Shown here piece by piece: positions 11,209-23,700 of a stretch of DNA of 64,000 nt. Origin of the DNA: Corythucha ciliata (lineage: Eukaryota > Arthropoda > Insecta > Hemiptera > Tingidae). The stretch covers positions 4,255,009 to 4,319,008 of the forward strand of contig CM075938.1 of assembly GCA_038030265.1 (NCBI GenBank), in the 5' to 3' direction. The position numbers and the translations under genes are program-made. A model generated the notes under the pieces. The model made no database searches, was not told the DNA's origin, and saw nothing but the letters and a program-made list of their open reading frames with translations. Within the stretch, counting starts at the first letter, position 1; each line of letters begins with the position of its first letter.

Positions 11209-11616
11209 AAGACGAAAAAGAATGTTAATGTTAATGTTATACTTTGAAACAAAGTGTTCCTTGCTTTACTCTACTCCTAGTCATTAGATACAAAAAATGA
11301 CTTCAAGTTACGCAGCGTCGTCTTTAGAGAATAAAAAGTTCTGTATTTTTATTTGCTAAGTTGCCTAATTTTCTTTGGAGACAGAATTTTATGCTTGAAT
11401 AAATCGTTTAAAAACATGTTATTTACATCGTTTCTTTATTAATTGTATTCATGGTTGTCACAGTGTTGCCTTTTGTTTTTTTGTTTTTTGTAGATTCGGA
11501 TACAAATTACAAGGTACAAACGTTAATTTTATTATGATACTCTAAAAATTTATTAGTCTTTAGTTGATACAGTTATTTCACGCAATTAAATACATTTTTT
11601 CTTTGTGAATTCTTAG
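11209..11616 (+). other. 3' UTR of isoform B and following intron
   Basis: AT-rich. Contains AATAAA at 11330 and 11398 and ends at the acceptor GAATTCTTAG before the canonical finger exon. Confidence 0.6.
11330..11403 (+). terminator. poly(A) signals for the exon-B isoform
   Basis: AATAAA hexamers at 11330-11335 and 11398-11403 lie 122-195 bp after the exon-B stop, in AT-rich sequence, at a usual distance for a 3' end. Their use is inferred. Confidence 0.45.
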
Positions 11617-11915
11617 CACGCCGTGGGTTGGACATGATGCGAGTTCGAGCGACGGATCCACGGCCGTGCCCGAAATGTGGCAAAATCTACAGGTCGGCGC
11701 ACACACTTCGAACTCACCTTGAAGACAAGCACACAGTTTGTCCCGGCTATCGTTGCGTTCTCTGTGGAACGGTGGCCAAGTCGAGAAACTCCCTGCATTC
11801 GCACATGAGTCGACAGCACCGCGGCATCAGTACAAAGGACTTGCCCGTTCTTCCAATGCCGAGTCCATTTGACCCTGAGTTGGCGTCGCGACTTCTGGCC
11901 AAGGCGGGTGTTAAG
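11617..11915 (+). CDS. ab: abrupt homologue, canonical C2H2 zinc-finger exon
   Basis: Enters in phase 1 after TTCTTAG and leaves in phase 0 at GTTAAG|GTCAAT. It encodes ARRGLDMMRVRATDPR, then finger 1 (CPKCGKIYRS, AHTLRTHLEDKH) and finger 2 (CVLCGTVAKS, RNSLHSHMSRQH). The block GISTKDLPVLPMPSPFDPEL and SRLLAKAGVK follow. This block is the signature of insect Abrupt, a nuclear BTB-zinc-finger regulator needed in Drosophila for motor axon targeting to muscle, dendrite complexity and border-cell migration. Both fingers have intact zinc ligands. Unlike exons A and B this exon has no stop and continues through 12005 to 14610, giving the full-length Abrupt C-terminus. Confidence 0.92.
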
Positions 11916-12004
11916 GTCAATTTAAATAATTTTTTTTTTTTTACGAAGGATGTACATTTTCAAATATTAACGAAACAAATTGTTGGGGTTTTTGTGTTAC
12001 TCAG

Positions 12005-12141
12005 GTGTCTGCTGCCGAATTACGGGCTAGAGCCTCGCCGACGGGACCTCCCAGGCGACCAGACATTAGACTGGATCTGAAATCATCATCTGATGATCCA
12101 GAGGACTTGACCGTTCATAATCACTCAATGCCCGCATCCAG
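12005..12141 (+). CDS. ab: abrupt homologue, exon after the fingers
   Basis: Joined in phase 0 after TTACTCAG, it reads VSAAELRARASPTG, then PPRRPDIRLDLKSSSDDPED, and ends in phase 2 at CCAG|GTGAAT. The ELRARASPTG and DDPEDLT words match the region right after the fingers in Drosophila Abrupt as I recall it, which confirms the join to the previous exon. Disordered, charged linker with no domain of its own. Confidence 0.88.
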
Positions 12142-14207
12142 GTGAATATCCCGCAATTTCTCCACATACACACATTTTGTCACTTTTAGCCGCGAAACTG
12201 CGGGTTTTCTCACTTTTAGCCGCGAATTAACGCAATTTCTCAATTAACCTGTGAATGATAGTTTCATATCAATTTAAAACATTGAATTCCCTAATAGCAC
12301 AAAATTCACAGCAACGTCACACTGAGCCACTGCGCAATGGGACCATAATGTGACGTTGCAGAGAGGTTGCAAAGTGACAAATACGCGACAACGCAATGGG
12401 GTCACAATGTAACGTCACAGAGAGGTTCTCAGTTCTGCCGTGAATTAGCGCTTTATTTCAATATTAGCCGCAAACCACGGCCTTTGTACTCATTTTTAGC
12501 CGCGAGTAAGGTTTTTTTTTTAGAGAGGGAGATAGATAGAAAGCGTTTATTACGGAAAGTCTTACACAGAGCATTTTTGTCGCGAATTATTAGCGTCTTT
12601 TGTCGATTTTAACCGTGAATTTGCCTTTTTCCCACCTTTTCCCGTGAATGACCGCTTTTACATGTCATTTTATCCGCTAATAAACGCGTTTCATCAATTT
12701 TGGCGGCAAATGCTCGCTATTTCTTCATTTTAGCTCGGAACTATCGCTAAAATTTTTCACTTTGGCTCACGAATCAGCGGTTTTTTTTCCAAACGGGCAG
12801 CGAATCAGTGTTTTTTCTAGTGCAGTGATTTGGAACATTCGGCTGGGACTGGAAAAAATGACCCAAAAATCGGCTATCACTTAGTCCTCGGCTGTAGAAT
12901 CCAGAAACTGCGAATTGACAATTTTCACAATTTCTTCTGAGTGTTGGCCACAAATTTTTCACTCAGTGTTACCCGTAAATTATGGCGTTTACCCAATTTT
13001 AGCCGCGAATAAGTGGATCCACGAATTGGCGTTGCCTCCATTTTAGCAGCGACTTAGCGGTTTTCCTTTATTTCACCCATGAATTGGCGCTTTTCTCACT
13101 TTTATCCGCGAATTAACGCTTTTTAGCAGTTTTACCCGCCAATGGACGTTTCGTCTCAATTCTCCAGTTTTAGCCGCGCTTTAGAGTTTTTTTTCAGTAA
13201 TTAGCCGCGGATTGTTTCTCATTGTTATAGCGTATTAGCGTATTTTCCCAATTTGACTCGCGAATTGGCGTTTTCTTTCATCGAACGTTCACTTTTTCCC
13301 CATTTCTGTCGCAAATGGGCGCTTTTCCTGACTTTTAGCCCTGATTTAACGTTATTCTTGGTTTAAGCTAAGCATGAGCGTTTCATTTCAATTTATTTAG
13401 CCGGGAATTAGCAGGGGTTCTCAGTTTTGTTGCGTACAACAGCTTTTTTCAATGATCACCCGCAAATTTTCACTCATTGATGGCCGAAAATTACATATTT
13501 TACTCAATTTTAGCCGTTAATTAGCGGATTTTATCAAAGTGATTCGCGAATTTTCATTTTCAGCAGTGAACGATAGTTTATTCCACTGTTTGCCGCGAAT
13601 ATGCGCTTTTTCTCACTTTTATCCGCGAATTAACGCCTTTTAGCAGTTTTACCCGCCGATGAGCGTTTCATCTCAATTTCTCAGTTTCTCATTGTTAGCG
13701 GCAAATCACCACTTTTATTCATTTTCAGCCGCTTATTTCCCCAATTTGATTCGTGAATTGACGTTTTCCTCCATGACTTAGCATCGAACGATCACTTTTT
13801 CCTCATTTCTGTCGCAAATGGGCGCTTTTTCTCACTTTTAGCCGTAAATTAACGCTTTTACCCCACTTTGCCTGTGAATGAGCGTTTCATCTCAATTTCA
13901 GCCTGTAATTAGCAGGGGTTCTCATTTTTTCTGCGAATTACGAAACTGTTACTCAATGTTAGCCGCATATTACCGCTTTTATTAATTCAATTCCCATTCA
14001 GATGTCTCGAACTGGTTATTTTGCTTAATTTTAGCGGCAAATGAAGGCTTGTTCTCAAATTTTGACCGCGAGAAAACCTTTAAAACCGGATGATCCAAAT
14101 TTTTCTATGTTTAAGCTGTTCGGGGGCCGCCCCTCCTCGAAGCCTGTGCACCAATGCGTTTTTCATCATCCAAAATCACCAAAAAAGAATTCATTTCTCC
14201 CTTTCAG
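12142..14207 (-). repeat. abrupt intron filled with family-1 repeats, B polarity
   Basis: From about 12170 to 14040 the intron is almost wholly made of B-polarity monomers (TTTTAGCCGCGAATTAGCG type). A pair of about 37-bp direct repeats, 64 bp apart, sits at about 12335-12435. The block lies between two conserved coding exons, so the repeats are tolerated inside a transcribed developmental gene. The last 170 bp are unique and end in the acceptor CCCTTTCAG. Confidence 0.85.
13080..13940 (+). repeat. higher-order direct duplication of about 0.5 kb within the intron array
   Basis: Two stretches, about 13080-13440 and 13600-13940, share a monomer order that adjacent monomers do not: CACTTTTATCCGCGAATTAA, TTTTACCCGCC, CATTTCTGTCGCAAATGGGC and AATTAGCAGGGGTTCTCA occur in both, offset by about 505-517 bp. 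A whole multi-monomer segment was duplicated. Confidence 0.7.
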
Positions 14208-14610
14208 GTTCTGTAGCGTCGACATTAGGCCACTCTCACCACCTCCCAGTCGACACGGCGGAGGTTCATCACCACCGTCGCACTCCCTGCCACCCCCGCC
14301 ACCTCATCTGAACAATAAAGATAACGGTGACCGCGGCGGCGGTGGACGAGGACCGTCAACGGGCTCCGCCATTCTTGACACCTATCTTCAATTCATTGCG
14401 GAAAACTCGGCGGCGGGTCTTCACCTTACCGCTGAGCAGGCGGCCAAAATGGCGGCAAAAGTGAATGAAGAACAGAGACGTCTGTTGGCGCTCGAGGATC
14501 GAGGCGGTAGTGGGGGTGTTGGAGCGATGGACGAGTCGTCGGAGCCTGAAGACGAAGAGGAAGATTACAGTGAGGAAGAACACGAGCCTGAGCCTATAAA
14601 AGCGGAATAA
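14208..14610 (+). CDS. ab: abrupt homologue, last coding exon
   Basis: Phase 2 acceptor CCCTTTCAG. The exon encodes a Pro/Ser/His-rich stretch (RPLSPPPSRHGGG), a Gly/Arg run, then AILDTYLQFIAENSA, LHLTAEQAAKMAAKV and an acidic tail EPEDEEEDYSEEEHEP ending PIKAE and TAA at 14608-14610. The LDTYLQFI-EN ... QEQAA pattern followed by an acidic YSE(D/E) tail is how Drosophila Abrupt ends, which fixes both the identity and the C-terminus. The amphipathic LDTYLQF helix is a candidate cofactor-binding segment (inference). Confidence 0.9.
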
Positions 14611-16939
14611 ACAGAAATTAAATAAAAACAAATTGAACAAAAAATGAAGAAAAAGAGAAAGAATTTTGCCATTCCCTTCTTTATAATTTAAATAACAAAC
14701 TCTATCTTTCTCAAAAAATAGACATGCTTCTGCGTAATCGGCTTGTGATGTATATTTTTTTTAAATATATATAAAAAATCAGATCTGTTTCTTTCTAGCC
14801 ATAATTGGTGCCATAGCCTAGTTTTATGTAATTTAATGAACAAAAATAGTCTACCTCACTGCAAAATTCAGTAGAAACTGCAATAAACGGGTTTTGTATT
14901 TTGAGAAAGAATTTAAATATCAGAGTTTCTACAAACTACTTTTTAAACTACCTCAAGAGATTGTTTTATTAAAAAGAAAAACTAATTTTCAAGTTTAGAA
15001 GTCATTAATTTTTACTAATATATTACTATATTTTTTTGATAATCACGTACATGACATTTCTATGACTTTTTTTCTTAGTTAAAAACAAAAAAAAACTACC
15101 TCATAATTTTAAAAAGAATTTTTTTGTTGTTGCCATATTTATTAGCTCTCTACCTCGTGGACTAAAATATATATATATTTGTTTCATTTACTGTATTTAT
15201 AGTAATGTGACTATCTCAGGTTTAATTCTTTTGTTTTTAATGTAACTTTTATGTCTTTAGTCGTTTTAATAGTTATCGAGTTTTACATTTTCTCAAAGAT
15301 TTCGTTATTTTTTGACATTGGAAACCCCCTTCCCCTTCCCATAAAGTACAAAAAAACATTCAATCACCGGCATCAATGACTTTGTAAAAGAATCTGATTT
15401 CAGTGACTACAAAAAAAAAAAAATATTTTTTGAAAAAAGGGCCCACTTTCTCCGTACTATTAGAAGAAAAAAAAAATCCTTGTAAAGGTGTTTTTTAAAA
15501 TTGTAGACAAATAGATAAAAATAGTGTTTCACTAGAGCTTTTTGGCTTTGTTGTATTACGAGCTTACGTGACAAAAATAAATATTTTTTTGTTGTTTATT
15601 GTAATTATCTTGATTAATTATTATTTATTTTGGTGAGAGGTAAATTTAATTACCACCCTCCGCTGTGAAAGAAAAAAAATGGAGCGAAAAAATTCATTTT
15701 ACGACCTGTGAACTTAGATAGCTTTAGAATATTATGATTGTTGACGCTGTTATGTACTTAAGTATGTGTTCGTTAATTTTTATTTTTCTTTGTAGCTAGA
15801 ATGAAAAATAAAATGAACTGATATACTTTATTTGTTGTTAATCCATAGTGAAAACAATTGAAATCATGGTGCAGATTTAAAACAAAAAACAAAAAAACAA
15901 AATAATAAATTGAATAAAATGTATATAATTATGAATCGTCCAAGTGTACATTTTGAGGGAAAAGTCCGTTATTTTTAGATAAACTGGCACGATTAATTTT
16001 GAATTCGAGGGAAAAATGTAGGCAAGTAATGCTTCCGTATTTATACCCGAAGATATATATAAATATATAAATGATAGTTCGAACGTTTTACACAATGTTT
16101 TTTTTTACCTTAAAGTGCATTTATGTACAACTTTAATACAGGTATTAAATAAACAATGGAGAAATGTTGAAAAATGATGTTTTAGTCGCCGTACGCGTAG
16201 TTTTATATGTGAAAACAAAATACAATTTAAGAAAAAAATATTTAAGAAGCTCTCTAGTTGGTTACCTCGAGTACAAACAACATTCAAGTCTCCACTAAAT
16301 TTTTCCTTGTAATCTCTTGCATTAATATTTTTATTTTCGTTTTAAATTTTATTATCATTCATTCAAAGACAACTTCACTTCAAAAAATAACTTGCGCGAA
16401 ACAGTTTTGAAAGACTGACTTGACATTTAAGCCTTAAAAACATTAACTTTTCGCGCAACCTATTTTTGGTGGAACTCGGTTAAAACTTTTCGCCACACAA
16501 ATTCCGTTGAAAAATTAATGAAGTGATAAGACTGAATGGATCTTAAGTATGGGGGGGATAAAGTGGCAATAACTTTATTATTATTTTTTTGTTTGTTTAG
16601 TTCATTTTCCGAACCATTTTTTTTTTTTTCTATTTTCAACACGCCCTTTTATGTGTGAATCAAATCGAATCTGCTCGTGTCAATAGTTTGGCACAAAAAA
16701 AAAATCCGAGTTAAGTGTACATATTGTATTACTACAAGTTTATTTCATTTAAAGGTGCTTACTAGGAAGACGTTAAAATTTTCATTGTTCTGTTTACAAT
16801 CACTAGTTTCTATCAATCGAGCTTTCTATCCCATCCCAGTCATTAAAAAATCGTGCCTTTTTACGTTTAATTTTTCATTTTATTCTTTTTTGTTATTTTT
16901 TAGCGAAGAAACGACGGTTTCTGTTTTAAGGTTCCTAAA

Positions 16940-16973
<34 letters not shown>

Positions 16974-17890
16974 TTGGCGAAAAGTTTGAATTGTGCAAAT
17001 AATAACTTTATTATTATTATTTTTATGATTTGTTTTTAGTTAATCGTTTCTTCCAGAGAATTAAGTGCCATTTTCAGGTAACGGTCCAACAAAAAAACTG
17101 TATAATTTACAACAAAAAATATATAGTTATTGTAGGACCTATCACAATTCATTTGTTTAGAAATTGCTTGTAGATTGTGAATATATATATAAAAAACAAA
17201 CGTTATTTAGATTTGTATTCTAAGAACAAGAATTAATTTTAAAAGGTCGGAAATCGGTATTTTATTCAAACAATCAAAATAAAATATTCGCCATAATGAT
17301 TGATATTATTTTTTAATGCGGGTTACTTATAAAAAAATATATAATGTTTTTCTTACAAAAATTGGCTGAAAAGTCATTCTTTTTAAAATTGCTTTTCTGT
17401 ACATTTTTGTTTTCCTCAGATTTTTCTTTTTCGAATATACATTTTTTAAGTTTAATTTTTTTTTTTTACAGCTTCTCTGTTTTATTCTTTAAGGAAACAA
17501 CAAAATAAGTCCTCTTGTAATAGGCCGTCCAAAACAAAATAGAGAGAGAGAGAGAGAGAAAAAGGAACCACGAAGTAGCCATTTTCTTTTCAAAACTGCA
17601 AGGAGAAAAGTGCTGCCACCAGCTTTGATTTTCTAGAAGAACATTATTAAGTGAATAAATCATTAGGAAAATAAGAAAGACGATTTATTGCTATATACTG
17701 GAAGTAATTATGTCAAAGAGTGCAACCTAAGTGAAATGTGTGACACTTTATAATTATTATAAAGAGAAATAAACAAAAAATGTGGAAGAAATCTATGCGC
17801 TTTGACTAGAAAAGAAAAAGAAGAAAATCTATAAATTTATTATGTGTATATATTGAACTAACCTGAATAAAAGCAAAAATTCAATGCAAA
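14611..17890 (+). other. probable long 3' UTR of full-length abrupt
   Basis: About 3.3 kb of AT-rich sequence with many homopolymer runs, free of the family-1 repeats that fill both flanks. Several AATAAA signals occur; the last is at 17866-17871, just before the repeats resume at about 18050. Absence of repeats exactly over this interval suggests constraint on a transcribed UTR. A GA microsatellite lies at about 17538-17562 and a poly(A) run at about 16938-16962. No convincing gene on either strand. Confidence 0.6.
17866..17871 (+). terminator. candidate distal poly(A) signal of abrupt
   Basis: AATAAA in CCTGAATAAAAGC at the end of the repeat-free interval. Chosen as the last hexamer before the array; use is inferred. 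Confidence 0.4.
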
Positions 17891-18049
17891 GTAAGAAAAC
17901 AAATACGTTATCCGTTACGTCGTTTGGCCAGGGAGTGCCTCCCCTTTTCCCTTTCCACAATGACTAGTCCACGTAAATTTAGCTCTTGGGGCCATCAATC
18001 TAGATTTTTAGAGGTTTTGGTCTGGACGACGCAACCGCAAACCCGTGTG

Positions 18050-18655
18050 CGTATACTGTCACTTTCAGCCGTGACCGAGCGATTTTCCCACTAATTTTTG
18101 CCGCGGATAGACGTTTTCCCTCAATTTTAACCGCGGTTTGGCGTTTTCCCTCAATTCTAGCCGTGAATTGGCGTTTTTCCCGGCAGTTTCAGACTGCAAC
18201 CAAATGCTGAAGATGGCGAGCAGCCGAAACCGGTCCGTTTTTGACGATCCTCAACGAGAGGGTAGGCTTCTACGGCTACATATTTATGCATGCTTTTATT
18301 TCACCATTTTAGCCGTGTTTTCTGAATTTTTGCGTGAATTCGTGTTTTTCCTGATTTTAACCGCTAACGAGCCGTTTTTCTCTATTTCATCCATGAATTA
18401 GCATTTTTTCTTTATTTTAGCGATTTTTTTTTCGCTTTTAGCTATGAATTATCGCTTTTTCTCAGTTTGAGTCACGAACTTGCCTTTAGAAGCTGAAAAT
18501 TGTCGTTTCCATTCTAAAAAGCTAGCCTCCAATTAGCGCTTTTTACGTACATTATCCGTGGAATCTTTAAGGAACCATTATAGCCACGAAGAAGCTGTAA
18601 GTATTGTATTGTAAGAAGCCGTCATTTAGCGCTATTTCTAACTTTTATCCGTGAA
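18050..18655 (-). repeat. family-1 repeat block, B polarity
   Basis: Monomers of the TTTTAGCCGTGAATTGGCG type, ending where head 2 begins. The polarity flips on the other side of the head. Confidence 0.75.
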
Positions 18656-18780
18656 TCAGAAGCGTACGTGTAGACAGGAGCGAGGAGAGACGGGCCCCCG
18701 AAACCCGGAAAGCTTAAAAATGGAAAAATGAGAATTTTAAGGATCTATGTTCATGTATGTAGGTAAGTGAAAACGATTTT
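18655..18780 (+). repeat. conserved G/C-rich array head 2
   Basis: Starts CAGAAGCGTACGTGTAGACA, then GAGACGGGCCCCCGAAACCC, GGAAAGCTT and GGATCTATGTTCATGTATGT. The order of words matches head 1 (4937) and reverse head 3 (41505). It marks the switch from B polarity on the left to A polarity on the right. Confidence 0.6.
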
Positions 18781-18889
18781 TTTTTTTTGTTTTTTTGGCA
18801 CGTTTCGACGATTTTCAATCCATTCGACCCAGACTGGTGTAGCTGAATATTCTATTCAAGTATTTAGCCCACATAAGCGTTATTCTGAA

Positions 18890-20200
18890 AGCTCAAATTG
18901 ATAGAAAGCACGGCCTTTTGGGGGTAACTTCGTGGCAAAAATGCAGAAAAAATACGCTGCTGCCCAGTTTTTGTTTTGTTTTGTTTTTTTTACCGCCTTA
19001 AAAGGATAAAGATGAGAAGGCACTGCGCTGTTCTTGCGGGCAAGTACCAGCGCAACAAAAAGTTGGGGAAAATCGCTAATATTCGTGGATAAACAGTTAA
19101 AAAGCGTTCATTCGCAGTACCTCGATTCTCGATGAAAAATCCAGACCGAAATGGAGAAAAAATCGCTGATTCACGGTGTATAGATGCCTCTTCGTGGCTA
19201 AAATGGAGAAAAAGCGCTATAATTTGCTGTAAAAATGAGACGTGGACCAGTTTTTGATTTTCTGCGAGCGCTAAAAGGCAAGAAATCCCGCTATACAAAG
19301 CTGTATTCGGGTCTAAAATTGGAAAAAAATGACAAATTCGCAGCTGAAATTGCAAAAAATAGCCCAATCGCGGATTAAAAAGTAAAAAGTCATTAATTCG
19401 CAGCTGTTTTTTCGAAAAATAATAATTCGATACCGAAATTCAGAAAAATGGCTAATTAGCGGCTAAAATTGGGACAAACGCTAATCAAGGGCAACAATTG
19501 AGAATAATAGCTAAATTGCTAATGAAATTAATCAAAAGCGCTACTTAGCGGCTGAACTTGGAACTATCCTATTTCGCGGACTGAACCGAAAAGATACACT
19601 AAAATTAATTCGTGGCTAAAATTGTGAAAATTCTGATAATTTGCGGATAAAATCTAGAAAAAGCGCTAATTCGCGGATAAAAATAAAAAAAAAATCGGCT
19701 ACTTCACGGCTAAAATTGAGAAAAACGCTATTTCACGTTTAAAATTAAGTAGTAACGCTGAATCGCGGTTAAAATTCAGGAAAACACAACTTCGGGCCTA
19801 AAACTGAGAAAAAGCGCTAGTCCGTAGTTGAAAGTTGAACAAATGTTTCATGCGCCGATAAATTGCGGCCAATATTGATAAAAATCACTTCAGTACGTCT
19901 GAAATGATCGAAAAGCCCTACACTTGCAGTTCAAAGTGAGAAAAAGTGCTAATTCACTGCTGAAGAGGTAAACAATCGGTAATTTGATGCAAAAATGGAG
20001 GAAAACTTTAATCTATGGCAATAAAACTGAGACAAATCGCTAACACGGGATAGAAAAAATACCTCGCGGCTAAAATTGTGTAAAATCACCAATTCGTGGT
20101 ACAGTTTATGGAGAAAAAGCTCTGTAATTCACGGCTAAAGTTGAAAAAAAAAAAAAAAAAAAAAAATCAAATTTTCGGCTACTTTACAGTTGTGAAATAT
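18890..20200 (+). repeat. family-1 repeat block, A polarity
   Basis: Degenerate 28-31 bp monomers with clear cores, for example around 19660 (GCGCTAATTCGCGGATAAAA). It runs up to a poly(A) tract at about 20143-20166. No genes. Confidence 0.85.
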
Positions 20201-20269
20201 TCGTAAATCAAATGCGCTTCCTAGGTCATATTTTCTCGTCTACCTTCCTCACCCTCCTCATTTTGTTGA

Positions 20270-20450
20270 ACGCGCCGCTTGTATAGGACACGGTGCCCCC
20301 GAGCCGGGCGGTCGCACGGCTAGCCCCCCCCCCCCCTCAAGGCCGGCACTGTTTGTATTATGAGTGAGCTGTAGGCAAATAAACAAGCTCCATTTATTAA
20401 AAATTAGCCCAAAAGGCAAAATTAGCTGGGCACAAATAAGGGGGGGGGGC
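20270..20450. other. GC-rich element end and BEL target flank
   Basis: On the minus strand 20290-20350 reads CAGTGCCGGCCTTGAGGGG and a G tract, a terminus-like segment similar to 63096-63150. The flank ends in GGGGC at 20446-20450, which is the left copy of the BEL target-site duplication. Confidence 0.5.
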
Positions 20451-20735
20451 TGTTGGGAATTTGAAAGGTTGGAGGGAATTTCATTATCAATATTTTGGCA
20501 CCGCGGTTTTTTTCTCGAGGCTCGCGATCTGTTTTTTTTTTTTTTTTTTTTGGAATGTTAGTACCCTTTTTTTTATTAAAGAGCAGTTCACAATGTTTTT
20601 TCTTTAAATCTTAATTAATAAACAAGTAAGAAGACAACCGATTTTGACTTCATGCCATAAACGATGACACGCACGGTGAGTGGACACGATACGTTCCTAG
20701 TCTAAGTTTTGGGAGTTGGGCCCGTTATCCCAACA
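20451..20735 (+). repeat. BEL 5' LTR (LTR1)
   Basis: 285 bp, TGTTGGGAATTTG ... TTATCCCAACA. It contains a T-run and ATTAAAGAGC, and is followed directly by TCTGGCGACCGTAAATAGG, where the tRNA primer-binding site of the element should lie. It differs from LTR3 at several single bases and run lengths. Confidence 0.92.
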
Positions 20736-20766
20736 TCTGGCGACCGTAAATAGGACCTCGAAGACT

Positions 20767-23700
20767 ATGGATCGTAAAATAAAGAAACGAAGCGTGAAAC
20801 GAGCAAGATTCACCATGCTCGTCGACCAAGTCAAGGCAAAACTGTCTCAATCCCCAGTCGATCAAAACGAACTAAAGGCCCTTATTAATGTGATGACCGA
20901 GAAATACGAAGAAATAAGGATTCTCGATCGCGAAATTTACGAAGGTTTGCTTGACGAAGATGTAGAAGACGAAGAATTGCTCGCTGAATCATTGGCGGCG
21001 GACGAGATAGCTAGTCACTTCTTTTACGTTCAGTCCGCGTGGGATTTTCACAAAGAGAAAAGCAGAGCTCTTGGCGGGACAGACTATCAGAGCGTCGTTT
21101 CACCGAACTCACATGTGAGAAAATTCAAACTCCCGACAATAGAACTGTTGAAATTTGACGGCGACGCAAAACAGTGGCTTAAATTCTGGTCCCTTTTTAG
21201 TAAAATCGACTCTGACGAAGGAATTGACGATGCTGATAAATTTCAGTATTTAATACAGTCGACAACGCAAGGTTCACGAGCCAGACAGGTGGTGGAGAGC
21301 TACCCCCCCCCCCCACCCCTGAAAATTATAGAAAAGCTATAGAGTCGTTGAAAGAGAGATTTGACAGAGAAGACCTCTTAATTGAAATCTATTTCCGAGA
21401 GTTGATTAAACTAATTATCGAAAATAGTCGGTCACAACGTGCAGACAAGGGGTTGACGTCGCTCTACGATCAACTTGAGACCCACCTTAGAGCGCTCGAG
21501 TCACTGGAAGTCACGACCGACACATGCGCAGCAATACTGTATCCGATGGTAGAGTCGTGTTTGCCGGAAGATGTTCTGCGTGCATGGCAGAGGGGAAAGA
21601 TGAACCGTCCCGATACCCGTGGAAAAGATGAGGCAAAAAACAAATTGAAGCGCCTTATGGAATTCATCCGTTGTGAGGTGGAAGGAGAGGAGCGCATCAG
21701 TTTAGCTCTTGCCGGGTTTGGTATCAATGAAGGGCAGAAAAAGGAAAGGGGAGGAAAACCGTGCGAAAATCGTTCGAACACTCAAATCACATCGCTTCAG
21801 GAGACTCCCACAGCGACTGGCCTATACGCAAGCTCACAGGAGACAGCCAAACCCACCTTGTGCGTTTTTTGTGACAAACCACACTTGACGCAGGACTGCG
21901 AAGAGGGCGCAAAGATGTCATTCGAGGCTAAAAAGATGTTGGTTGCGAAAAGAGGGCTTTGTTTTCGTTGCCTCCGATCGGGTCACTTGTCGCGCAATTG
22001 CCGTTCCAAACTACAATGCCTGTCATGTGGTCGTGGACATGCCACCAGTATGTGTCTCGCGGGCGAAAAAAATGGTGAGGCAGGAGCACAGCCGCTAGAC
22101 CAAGCTCTCACCAACACCAATCATGTGCCATATTCAACCGTTCTACTACAAACCCTGACCGTTTCAATTAGGACCTCCAACGTCACTAAAAGAGTTCGAG
22201 TGTTGCTGGACTCAGGGTCCCAAAGAAGCTACGTACTGTCGAGTACAGCGAGGGACTTGAGGCTCCGTTCCGAGCGGACAGAGGTCACAGCACAAACGTT
22301 GTTCGGAGGAGTCACGACTTTGCCTCGAGAGACCCCAGTTTTCAAGCTGTACCTTCAGAGTTCTGACGAGAAATACCGTTGCCACTTTGATGTTTTAGGT
22401 CAAGACTATATTTGCAACGAAGTTGTGTCGCCTCAAAGTGGTCCCTGGGTAGATGAGTTGCGTGATATGAACGTAGAGCTAACTGACGGTAAAAGCGGAC
22501 CTATAGAAGTGCTTATTGGAGCTGACGTGATGGGAAAGCTGCTGACAGGGAAAAAGAAACAATTGAGCAACGGGTTAGTAGCAATCGAAACCAACCTAGG
22601 ATGGACATTGATGGGCAAAGTGCCGTCGGAACAAATCAACACGGCCACGGTCATTACGACTTCCCTCCTAACCACCAATTCACTTCCACATCTATGGGAA
22701 CTTGAAACCTTGGGGATATGCGACCCTTCTTCGGTTCAGAAATTAAAGGAAGAGAGGTTGGCCGACGTGAACAAGTTTTTTTCTGAAACTACGCGGAGGG
22801 ATACTGATGGGCGTTTCATTGTTAGATTGCCGTGGAGATTCGATCACCCCCCTCTCCCTACAAATTTCACTCTGGCACTTAAAAGGACCGATGCCAAGCG
22901 ACGAAAATTAATCGAACAAAAAAGGGTGGATGAATACGAACAAGTTTTTTCGGAATGGGTGGAGGAGGGGGTGCTAGAAATATGCGAACTACCAAAAGAT
23001 GACCGATGTCATTACCTACCCCACAGACCAGTCTACAAAGACAGTAGTACTACAAAAGTGAGGCCCGTATTTGATGCATCCGCTCGCACCGGCCCTGGGC
23101 TACCTGCTCTTAACGACTGCCTCGAAGTGGGGGAGAATCTTATTGAATTAATTCCCGATATTATGTTACGTTTCCGACGTCACGAAATTGGAGTCACCGC
23201 TGATATTCGACGAGCTTTTCTGCAAATAACGGTAGATCCAACAGGTAGAGACGTGCTTCGCTTCGTATGGTTCGACCAACAAGGCCGAACAGTGCACTTC
23301 CGTCACAACCGGGTGGTATTCGGGTTATGCTGTAGTCCTTTTCTTCTTGGAGCAGCATTGCGAAAACTGATCGACGATGCCGTCGAAAAATCAAGAGAGG
23401 GGACTTCGGATCTCTCCGTGAGCGTGTTGGAAAAACTCAGTACCAGTTTTTACGTTGATAACTGCGTGGCGAGTGTTGAATCACTCGAAGAGCTCACTTG
23501 TTTTAAAAGGACTGCTACTAGCATTTTGGGGGCCGCACAGTTCGAGCTTCGAGATTGGCAGCACACGAAGGACGAAAATGACGAAAACAAGGTTGAAGAC
23601 ACTAAACTCCTTGGCGTTCTTTGGAATCGTGTCAATGACACTATCAAATTGTGGCCGCAAAACCTCCTAGGTGTTTCAATAGACAAAGTCACGAAACGTA

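Noticed and set aside
16677..17039. 120-codon plus-strand frame in the abrupt 3' region
   Set aside because: Phe/Ile/Lys-rich low complexity through a poly(A) run; typical of AT-rich noncoding DNA.
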